Assembly: GCA_015055785.1 (NCBI GenBank)
Contig: SVHQ01000110.1
Span: 1 to 6,265, forward strand
Origin: Clostridiales bacterium
Lineage (GTDB): Bacteria > Bacillota_A > Clostridia > Christensenellales > Borkfalkiaceae
Direction: 5' to 3'
DNA length: 6,265 bases
The notes beneath the pieces were generated by a model. The model was not told where the DNA came from, made no database searches, and was given only the letters and a program-made list of their open reading frames with translations. The position numbers and the translations under genes were made by a program. Positions 1 to 4,397 of this stretch are shown piece by piece; position 1 is the stretch's first letter, and each line of letters opens with the position of its first letter.

Positions 1-51
1 GGTGGAAAAGGTGGTTGCGGAGGCGGCGGAAGCGGCTGTTGCGGCGGTTAG
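1..51 (+). CDS. C-terminal end of an unidentified protein with a Gly/Cys-rich tail (5' partial)
   Basis: Frame 1 is open from the first base to a TAG at 49-51 and encodes GGKGGCGGGGSGCCGG. Of 16 residues, 11 are Gly and 3 are Cys. The 3' boundary is supported by an intrinsic terminator starting about 33 nt after the stop, which is what the end of a transcription unit looks like. The body of the gene is outside the window, so no function can be assigned. Gly-rich tails with scattered Cys occur on various bacterial membrane and metal-handling proteins and on some peptide precursors; nothing here separates these. The reading frame itself could be fortuitous given how short it is, but the stop-then-terminator arrangement makes a real gene end likely. 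Confidence 0.6.
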   Translation, partial: GGKGGCGGGGSGCCGG

Positions 52-52
52 A

Positions 53-120
53 GAATAAACCTAAAAATATAAAATGACGGGGGCAGGGTTGCGTTGAACG
101 CGCAACCTTGTTCTTTTTTT
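53..120 (+). repeat. Copy 1 of a duplicated terminator-containing intergenic segment
   Basis: This segment starts just after the stop of the upstream gene and matches 2256-2322 almost base for base. From 61 (CTAAAAATAT) to 120 it differs from 2263-2322 by three substitutions (C78/A2281, G79/A2282, C99/T2302), one inserted base (C2273) and one T fewer in the T-run. Similarity also extends a few bases upstream (GAATA). Both copies sit directly behind a stop codon and contain the same hairpin terminator, so the lipoprotein gene is bracketed by them. The flanking genes and the sequence beyond the T-run are not similar. Confidence 0.85.
84..120 (+). terminator. Intrinsic terminator of the upstream gene
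   Basis: GGTTGCG (87-93) pairs perfectly with CGCAACC (101-107) across a 7-nt loop. The stem extends outward through G86·T108 (wobble), A85-T109 and C84-G110. It is followed by TTCTTTTTTT (111-120). This is a textbook Rho-independent terminator ending transcription of the gene whose stop is at 49-51. Confidence 0.9.
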
Positions 121-241
121 GTTGCACATGAAGGGGGACGGTGTGCCACGAAATGATATGGTTTCAAAAACAAAGGCTTGACATTGCGCTTTATGAAATA
201 GTGTTAAAACGAGCAAATTCTTTCTAAATTTGATATAGGTA

Positions 242-270
242 TTGACAAATTAAGGAAAAATTGATAAAAT
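242..270 (+). promoter_or_regulatory. Sigma-A-type promoter of the LRR lipoprotein gene
   Basis: A perfect -35 box TTGACA (242-247) is separated by 17 bp from TAAAAT (265-270, one mismatch to TATAAT). A TG at 262-263 gives an extended -10. Transcription would start near 275-278, leaving a short leader of about 28 nt that carries AGGAGG (291-296) 8 nt before the ATG at 305. This is the only strong promoter in the 121-304 gap. I see no riboswitch or operator in the rest of that gap. Confidence 0.85.
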
Positions 271-304
271 AAAGATGTTAAAATGTTTTTAGGAGGAAAA
301 CCTT

Positions 305-2248
305 ATGAAACGAATGAAAAAATTATTCATAGCGTTTTTGGCTGTCTTGGCTATCGGGTTCGGCGCGATAGGCTTGTCTGCATGCGATATGGGCGGAACG
401 GCGCAGAGCGATGTGAATTCCTCGGCAGGCGGGGATGTAGGCGGAGAGAACAACAATTCGTCGGGTGGAAATAATAATTCGTCGGGTGGGGGAAACAGTT
501 CTTCGGGTGGAAATAATAATTCGTCGGGTGGGGGAAATAGTTCTTCGGGTGGCAACAGCGGCGGTACGCAACAAACGGAAAAGCCAACGGAAGGTTTATT
601 ATACACCCTTTCAGAGGACGAAAAATCATACATTGTAACGAATGAAAGCTGTTGGGAAGCAACGAAAGTGGTGATTGCTTCCGAATATAACGGCTTGCCC
701 GTAACGGCTATCGGAGATAGAGGACTTGCAGGTATGTCTTGTACGGAATTTGTTATTCCCGACAGCATAACCAGCATCGGGAAAGAATCATTTGTTGATT
801 GTAAGCTCGTAACGAAAATTACGCTTCCCAAAAACTTGAAGCGTATTGACGAATATGCGTTTATGGGTTGTAAATCGTTGGAAGAAGTTGTATTTCCTGA
901 CAGCTTGGAGAGTATTGGTAAGAACGCATTTAAGAATTGTGTTGCCTTAAAGGAAATAGAAATTCCAAGTTGCGCGGAGATGGGCGAAGGGGTATTTTAC
1001 TCTTGCGAAGGATTGCTGAAAGCAACACTTCCTAAAAATTTGACGAGTATCAATGCGTCGATTTTTTCATCTTGTACTTCTTTGAAAGAAATTGTTATTC
1101 CCGATAAGGTAACGAGTATAGGAGTGTCTGCGTTTTACGGTTGTAGTGTGTTGGAAAGCGTTGTGATTCCTAATAGCGTGGAGAGTATTCAAGGAAGTGC
1201 TTTTTATGAATGCAAAGCTTTGACGGAAATCGTGTTGCCAAGCCGTATGGAAGTTGGAAATAGTGCGTTTTCTGGGTGCAATAAGTTGGAAAAGGTAACG
1301 TTGAACGGTGGAAAATTGGGTGAGTACGCTTTTAGCGGTTGCTATAAATTGGCGGAGATTAGAATATACGGCGTAACAGAATTTGGATTTAACGTGTTTA
1401 ATAATACCAATCGTTCAGTTGATATTTATGTGAAGGATATTGCTGTTTGGAATGATTGTACTTTTAATAGCTATATGTACGGCGATTATCCTTTATGTGA
1501 AGAATCGGACTTTTATTTGAATGAGAGCTTGTTGACCGATTTGGTGATACCCGATTCGGTTACCATGCTTCGAAAAAATTTATTTGCAAATTATAGTACG
1601 TTGAAGAGTGTGGTGGTTCATAATAACGTGACGAGCATTGGAAAAAATGCGTTTGGTAATTGTTCTAATCTGGAAAGTATTCAGTTGCCTTTCGTCGGCG
1701 CAAGCATAGCGGATATGGAAAAGTCGAATGAGGATACGTCGAAGTTTAATTATATCGGAAAACTTGCTTCGGTGAAAAATATAATCTTAACAGGCGGAAC
1801 AAAAATTGCAAACAACGCATTTGCAGACTGTAAGATGACGAGTATTACACTTCCGAATAGTTTAACCAGCATCGGGGAATCAGCTTTTTTACGGTGTTCG
1901 AATTTGACGAGCATAATTATTCCTGATAGCGTTACATACGTTAATTCGTTTGCGTTTGCGCAATGCACAAGTTTGAAAGAAGTAACGCTGTCGAAAAATT
2001 TGACAAAAATTAATATGTATACATTCAGTGATTGTAGCGCATTGGAAAGAATTAATATTCCTAGTAAAATAAATACGTTAGAATCTGGGGCATTTAGTGG
2101 TTGCAAGAGTTTGAATTATGTAAAATTTGAGTCATCTAATACGTGGAAAGTAGGTAGTTACGAGTATATATCGGCTGAGAAATTGTCTGATCCTGCGCAG
2201 GCTGCGGAATTGATCAAGGCGAATACAAGTATGTGGACGAAGAGTTAA
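305..2248 (+). CDS. BspA-type leucine-rich-repeat surface lipoprotein
   Basis: This encodes 647 residues with a clear lipoprotein signal. A basic start (KRMKK) is followed by a hydrophobic stretch (7-23) and the lipobox LSAC, with the lipidated Cys at 27, so the mature protein should be anchored to the outer face of the membrane. Residues 28-97 are a flexible Ser/Asn/Gly tether. From about 120 to 600 run some 18 repeats of about 22-23 residues with the LRR_5 (BspA) pattern: hydrophobic strand, IP-S-TSIG, then AF--C closing each turn. Two irregular stretches (about 372-410 and 461-497, the latter with LPFVG and TGGT) interrupt the solenoid; I recall similar segments in other BspA-like proteins. 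The C-terminal module (601-647) ends WTKS; no sortase motif is seen. AGGAGG at 291-296 fixes the start at 305 rather than Met4. BspA-like proteins are known to bind host or surface ligands; the ligand here cannot be inferred. The gene has its own promoter and terminator, so it is monocistronic. Confidence 0.9.
   Translation: MKRMKKLFIAFLAVLAIGFGAIGLSACDMGGTAQSDVNSSAGGDVGGENNNSSGGNNNSSGGGNSSSGGNNNSSGGGNSSSGGNSGGTQQTEKPTEGLLYTLSEDEKSYIVTNESCWEATKVVIASEYNGLPVTAIGDRGLAGMSCTEFVIPDSITSIGKESFVDCKLVTKITLPKNLKRIDEYAFMGCKSLEEVVFPDSLESIGKNAFKNCVALKEIEIPSCAEMGEGVFYSCEGLLKATLPKNLTSINASIFSSCTSLKEIVIPDKVTSIGVSAFYGCSVLESVVIPNSVESIQGSAFYECKALTEIVLPSRMEVGNSAFSGCNKLEKVTLNGGKLGEYAFSGCYKLAEIRIYGVTEFGFNVFNNTNRSVDIYVKDIAVWNDCTFNSYMYGDYPLCEESDFYLNESLLTDLVIPDSVTMLRKNLFANYSTLKSVVVHNNVTSIGKNAFGNCSNLESIQLPFVGASIADMEKSNEDTSKFNYIGKLASVKNIILTGGTKIANNAFADCKMTSITLPNSLTSIGESAFLRCSNLTSIIIPDSVTYVNSFAFAQCTSLKEVTLSKNLTKINMYTFSDCSALERINIPSKINTLESGAFSGCKSLNYVKFESSNTWKVGSYEYISAEKLSDPAQAAELIKANTSMWTKS
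449..553 (+). repeat. In-frame tandem repeat in the lipoprotein tether (two 42-bp units plus a half unit)
   Basis: Positions 470-511 and 512-553 are adjacent 42-bp units that differ at two third-codon positions (C496/T538 and A511/C553). Each encodes NNNSSGGGNSSSGG. A 21-bp half unit (449-469, NNNSSGG) precedes them. Because the unit is a multiple of three, gain or loss of units by slippage or recombination would change tether length without breaking the frame. Confidence 0.9.
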
Positions 2249-2255
2249 GATTGAT

Positions 2256-2322
2256 GAATAGACTAAAAATATCAAAATGAAAGGGGCAGGGTTGCGTTGA
2301 ATGCGCAACCTTGTTCTTTTTT
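2256..2322 (+). repeat. Copy 2 of the duplicated terminator-containing segment
   Basis: This is the near-identical partner of 53-120, beginning 8 nt after the lipoprotein stop codon and ending at the T-run. Conserved sequence covers both the AT-rich lead-in (CTAAAAATAT) and the hairpin. Sequence beyond the T-run (from about 2323) does not match copy 1. The conserved block is therefore just the 3'-untranslated region and terminator. Confidence 0.85.
2287..2322 (+). terminator. Intrinsic terminator of the LRR lipoprotein gene
   Basis: GGTTGCG (2290-2296) pairs with CGCAACC (2304-2310) around the loop TTGAATG. Outer pairs are G2289·T2311, A2288-T2312 and C2287-G2313. TTCTTTTTT (2314-2322) follows. 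The stem is unchanged from the copy at 84-120; the one difference in the hairpin (C99 to T2302) lies in the loop. Confidence 0.9.
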
Positions 2323-2331
2323 GGATGAATT

Positions 2332-2348
2332 GCAAGGCGTTGCCTTGC
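2332..2348. repeat. Perfect 7-bp hairpin downstream of the terminator
   Basis: GCAAGGC (2332-2338) and GCCTTGC (2342-2348) are perfect inverted repeats with a 3-nt loop (GTT), located 10 nt after the T-run of the preceding terminator. No clean T-run follows on either strand, only the mixed AT-rich stretch TTTATTTTATAT at 2357-2368 on the + strand. It may be a back-up terminator or part of the same intergenic repeat cluster as the element at 2371-2405. Confidence 0.5.
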
Positions 2349-2370
2349 GTTGTAGCTTTATTTTATATGG

Positions 2371-2405
2371 GATTGCCGCGGTCGTTACACACCCCTCGCA
2401 ATGAC
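2371..2405. repeat. Candidate dispersed intergenic palindromic element (GATTGC...GCAATGAC)
   Basis: The 35-bp stretch begins GATTGCCGCGGTCG and ends CCTCGCAATGAC, so its ends form an imperfect inverted repeat (ATTGC/GCAAT). On the reverse strand it begins GTCATTGCGAGG and ends GCGGCAATC. From memory, this closely resembles a GTCATTGCGAGG...GCAATC family found many times between genes in a wide range of bacterial genomes. Only one copy is in the window, so the dispersed nature is inference. It lies between genes and shows no coding signal. Confidence 0.55.
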
Positions 2406-2419
2406 CAACGTTCCGTTGG
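2405..2419. repeat. Perfect 6-bp hairpin next to the GATTGC element
   Basis: CCAACG (2405-2410) and CGTTGG (2414-2419) are perfect inverted repeats with a TTC loop, abutting the end of the 2371-2405 element. There is no adjacent T-run, so a terminator role is unlikely. It may be the outer part of the same intergenic repeat. Confidence 0.4.
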
Positions 2420-2462
2420 ATTATGTCTTTCTATCTTTTTATGTCGAAAGGAAGGAGTTATG

Positions 2463-2492
2463 TTGACGATATAGGGGGGCAAGTGCTATAAA
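2463..2492 (+). promoter_or_regulatory. Upstream promoter candidate (P1) for the metallophosphoesterase gene
   Basis: TTGACG (2463-2468, one mismatch) lies 18 bp before TATAAA (2487-2492, one mismatch), with a TGC extension at 2484-2486. It would start transcription around 2499, giving a leader of about 34 nt that contains no Shine-Dalgarno sequence. It has better -35 and -10 matches than the second candidate at 2498-2526. The two share TGCTATA in their -10 regions. Confidence 0.6.
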
Positions 2493-2497
2493 ATCTC

Positions 2498-2526
2498 TTG
2501 CTTTTTCTACAAAAAAATGCTATACT
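2498..2526 (+). promoter_or_regulatory. Proximal extended -10 promoter candidate (P2), would give a leaderless mRNA
   Basis: TATACT (2521-2526, one mismatch) has a TGC extension (2518-2520) and a weak -35, TTGCTT (2498-2503), at 17 bp spacing. Only six bases separate the -10 box from the ATG at 2533, so a normal start 7 nt downstream of the box falls on or beside the A of the start codon. If used, the mRNA would have essentially no 5' leader. Confidence 0.55.
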
Positions 2527-2532
2527 GTTTTT

Positions 2533-3228
2533 ATGAATATTTATGCTATCAGCGATTTGCACCTTTCCGCAACAGCCGATAAACCCATGGATATCTTCGG
2601 CGGTAATTGGGAAGGGCATCTTGAAAAAATTAAAAAGGATTGGCGTGAAAAAGTGCAAAGCGACGACATCGTGCTCATCTCCGGCGATATCAGCTGGGCG
2701 ATGAAGCTTTCTGACGCGCTTGTGGATTTGAACTCGCTTGCCGATTTACCAGGGAAAAAGGTGTTTATCCGCGGCAACCATGATTATTGGTGGAACGGTA
2801 TCACCAAGCTTCGCGATTCCGCGCCTGATGATAGTTTTATTTTTCTGCAAACGGACAGTGTAAAGATTGAGAATTTCGTCATTGTCGGTTCGCGCGGGTG
2901 GACGTGCCCAGGTAGTGCTGATTATACCGAGCAAGACCAAAAATTATATCTTCGCGAAGGAGAGCGTTTTCGATTGGCGTTTTTAGGCGCGGAAAAGCTT
3001 GCCTGCGAGGGGGATAAGAAAATCGCGCTGATTCATTATCCGCCGTTTAACGTTAAGAAAGAGCCAACGTTGTTTACGAAATTATTCGAGGAAAACGGCG
3101 TGGAAAAAGTGGTGTTTGGACACATTCACGGCGCGACGTATTTTCCTTTGAAAACAGAACTCAACGGCGTGCAATATATCATGGCTTCGTGTGATAAGCT
3201 AAACTTTCAATTGGTTAAAATTTATTAA
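2533..3228 (+). CDS. Metallophosphoesterase (calcineurin-like, predicted phosphohydrolase)
   Basis: This encodes 231 residues with the complete metallophosphoesterase signature for a two-metal active site: DLH (D8, H10), SGD (D52), GNHD (N82-D84), the His of IHYPP (H168) and GHIHG (H197, H199). The length and the MNIYAISDLHLS start fit the small bacterial cytosolic branch annotated as predicted phosphohydrolases. The natural substrate of this branch is not known to me. There is no signal peptide or membrane segment, so it should be cytoplasmic. The start is fixed: no in-frame ATG, GTG or TTG lies between the upstream stop at 2464-2466 and 2533, and the next Met (residue 19) would delete the first metal-binding motif. 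No Shine-Dalgarno sequence precedes it; the upstream bases are an A-run, TGCTATACTG and T's. It is separated from the pyr genes by a 232-nt gap with its own promoter, so co-function is not implied. Confidence 0.93.
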   Translation: MNIYAISDLHLSATADKPMDIFGGNWEGHLEKIKKDWREKVQSDDIVLISGDISWAMKLSDALVDLNSLADLPGKKVFIRGNHDYWWNGITKLRDSAPDDSFIFLQTDSVKIENFVIVGSRGWTCPGSADYTEQDQKLYLREGERFRLAFLGAEKLACEGDKKIALIHYPPFNVKKEPTLFTKLFEENGVEKVVFGHIHGATYFPLKTELNGVQYIMASCDKLNFQLVKIY

Positions 3229-3272
3229 GATTTTTCGATTTTTCCTTTTGGATGTCAAAATATGTAAAAAAT

Positions 3273-3310
3273 AAAGGGTTTGAGGGTAAAAAAATGCGCT
3301 CGAACCCTTT
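3273..3310. promoter_or_regulatory. 12-bp inverted repeat abutting the pyr promoter (operator or minus-strand terminator)
   Basis: AAAGGGTTTGAG (3273-3284) pairs with CTCGAACCCTTT (3299-3310), with one T·G wobble, around a 14-nt loop. The right arm overlaps the first three bases of the -35 box TTTACA (3308-3313). On the + strand no T-run follows, so it is a poor terminator for the phosphoesterase transcript. On the - strand the stem is followed by ATTTTTTACATATTTT, a plausible terminator tail. Its position also fits a repressor operator. I cannot choose between these from sequence alone. Confidence 0.6.
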
Positions 3311-3336
3311 ACAATACTGAAAAAAAGTGGTATAAT
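3308..3336 (+). promoter_or_regulatory. Promoter of the pyrBCF operon
   Basis: TTTACA (3308-3313, one mismatch to TTGACA) is 17 bp upstream of a perfect TATAAT (3331-3336). A TG at 3328-3329 makes an extended -10. Transcription should begin around 3343-3345, giving a leader of about 118 nt before pyrB. It is the only strong promoter upstream of the three pyr genes. Confidence 0.88.
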
Positions 3337-3350
3337 TATCGTTAAGAAAA

Positions 3351-3394
3351 AAACGAAACAAACCATTGGCAAAATCGTCTTGAACGTTTCGTTT
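3351..3394 (+). promoter_or_regulatory. Candidate alternative pairing in the pyr leader RNA
   Basis: AAACGAAAC (3351-3359), close to the predicted 5' end of the transcript, is exactly complementary over 9 bp to GTTTCGTTT (3386-3394). The second segment covers most of the loop (3386-3392) and the first two bases of the 3' arm of the leader terminator hairpin. The pairing could therefore form a pseudoknot with the terminator loop or weaken the top of its stem. No PyrR-binding-loop-like sequence and no Shine-Dalgarno-led leader peptide is visible. The region is A/T-rich and low in complexity, so chance complementarity is possible. Confidence 0.45.
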
Positions 3395-3407
3395 CAAGGC
3401 TTTTTTT
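3377..3407 (+). terminator. Intrinsic terminator inside the pyr leader (candidate attenuator)
   Basis: GTCTTGAA (3377-3384) pairs with TTCAAGGC (3393-3400), with one T·G wobble, around the 8-nt loop CGTTTCGT. Seven T's follow directly (3401-3407). It lies about 35 nt after the predicted transcription start and 53 nt before the pyrB start codon, so transcription must read through it to express the operon. This layout is typical of transcription attenuation in pyrimidine operons. The stem is only moderately stable, so partial constitutive read-through is likely. Confidence 0.75.
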
Positions 3408-3460
3408 GTATAGACGGCACTGCTTATTGAAAAGCAATTACCAAACAGAAGGAGAAAAGT

Positions 3461-4384
3461 ATGCTCGAAAGGAAAGACTTGTTGGGGCTTATCGACGCGT
3501 CCAAGGAAGAAATCACCGAAATTCTCGATTTGGCGCAGGAATTCAAAAACCGTATCAAAAAAGGCGAGAAAAAAATGTCTTATCTCGACGGTAAGACGGC
3601 GACCATTCTTTTTTATGAAAACAGCACCAGAACACGCACGAGTTTTGAACAAGCGGCAAAATATCTCGGTGCAACGTGTATCAATATTGAGGCGAGCACT
3701 TCTTCCGTAGCGAAGGGGGAAACGCTCGTGGATACAGGTAAGACCCTCGACGCGCAAAGAAATGATTTTATCATTATGCGTCACCCGATGGGCGGTGCGC
3801 CTTATCTTCTTGCAAAAACGGTGAAAGCCAGCGTTTTGAATGCGGGCGACGGAATTAACGAACACCCCACGCAGGCACTTTTGGATATGCTGACCATGCG
3901 TGAATATTTTGGTTCGTTAAAGGGTTTGAAGGTAGCGATTCTCGGCGATATCAAGCATTCGCGTGTGGCAAAATCCAACCTTTTCGGTTTGCAAACGATG
4001 GGGGCGGAAGTGTATATGTATGCGCCTGAAACGCTGATTCCCAAAGGGATTGACAAGCTTGGTGCGAAACTTTATAAATCGAGAAAAGAGGCTTTAGACG
4101 GCGCGGACGTTGTGATGGGATTGCGTATTCAGTTAGAGCGTCAAGAGGCAGGAAACTTCCCTTCGCTTGGCGAATATGCGGCAAATTACGGCGTAGATGA
4201 AAGTATTTTGGGTTATGCAAAACCCAATGCGATAATCCTGCACCCTGGACCTGTGAATCGCGGTGTGGAACTTACCAGCGGCGTAATCGACCATGAAAGA
4301 AGCCGCATTGAAGATCAGGTATTGTCGGGCGTGGCTGTTCGTATGGCGGCGTTGACGCTCTTGAACGAAGCAAGAAAAGCGTAA
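3461..4384 (+). CDS. pyrB: Aspartate carbamoyltransferase, catalytic subunit
   Basis: PyrB joins carbamoyl phosphate and L-aspartate to give N-carbamoyl-L-aspartate, the committed step of de novo pyrimidine synthesis, in the cytoplasm. At 307 residues it has the usual catalytic-chain length. Visible motifs are the carbamoyl-phosphate loop STRTRTS (55-61), the mobile loop STSSVAKGE (79-87) whose Ser and Lys reach a neighbouring subunit's active site, HPTQ (135-138), the aspartate-domain segment GDIKHSRVA (162-170), RIQ (222-224) and HPGPVNRG (261-268). All key residues are present. AAGGAG (3449-3454) sits 6 nt before the ATG. It is first in a pyrB-pyrC-pyrF operon and is preceded by a leader with a terminator hairpin. 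No regulatory-subunit gene pyrI lies between pyrB and pyrC, so an unassociated catalytic trimer is the simplest inference, unless pyrI is elsewhere. Confidence 0.97.
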   Translation: MLERKDLLGLIDASKEEITEILDLAQEFKNRIKKGEKKMSYLDGKTATILFYENSTRTRTSFEQAAKYLGATCINIEASTSSVAKGETLVDTGKTLDAQRNDFIIMRHPMGGAPYLLAKTVKASVLNAGDGINEHPTQALLDMLTMREYFGSLKGLKVAILGDIKHSRVAKSNLFGLQTMGAEVYMYAPETLIPKGIDKLGAKLYKSRKEALDGADVVMGLRIQLERQEAGNFPSLGEYAANYGVDESILGYAKPNAIILHPGPVNRGVELTSGVIDHERSRIEDQVLSGVAVRMAALTLLNEARKA

Positions 4385-4397
4385 GGGGGGAGCAGAT

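Noticed and set aside
128..181. 17-codon frame starting at ATG 128
   Set aside because: It has no Shine-Dalgarno sequence, begins right after a terminator T-run, has no promoter and resembles no known peptide.
178..207. Perfect TTGACA at 178-183 as a second promoter for the lipoprotein gene
   Set aside because: At 17-18 bp spacing only GTGTTA or TGTTAA is present, a poor -10 box; the promoter at 242-270 is far better.
283..474. 63-codon + strand frame starting in the lipoprotein leader
   Set aside because: It overlaps the lipoprotein gene out of frame, has no ribosome binding site of its own, and reads through the signal-peptide region as an unstructured sequence.
449..553. CRISPR-like or other spaced repeat array
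   Set aside because: The units are directly adjacent with no spacers, in frame and low in complexity; they encode a protein linker.
289..831. Long minus-strand open frame with Pro-rich repeats opposite the lipoprotein tether
   Set aside because: It is the reverse reading of the Ser/Asn/Gly tandem repeat and the first LRRs. It has no signal, promoter or recognisable domain, and the + strand gene is unambiguous.
2441..2491. Short frames at ATG 2441 (16 codons) and ATG 2460 (4 codons) near an AAGGAG
   Set aside because: The AAGGAG is only 2-3 nt from ATG 2460 and both starts lie upstream of the two promoter candidates. No coding signal is visible; probably chance.
3229..3244. Tandem GATTTTTC repeat after the phosphoesterase stop as a terminator
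   Set aside because: It is T-rich, but there is no hairpin ahead of it; just a two-copy 8-bp direct repeat.
3215..3865. 216-codon minus-strand open frame across the pyr leader and the start of pyrB
   Set aside because: It runs across the pyr promoter, the attenuator and conserved pyrB coding sequence. Its translation resembles no family I know; it is a shadow frame.
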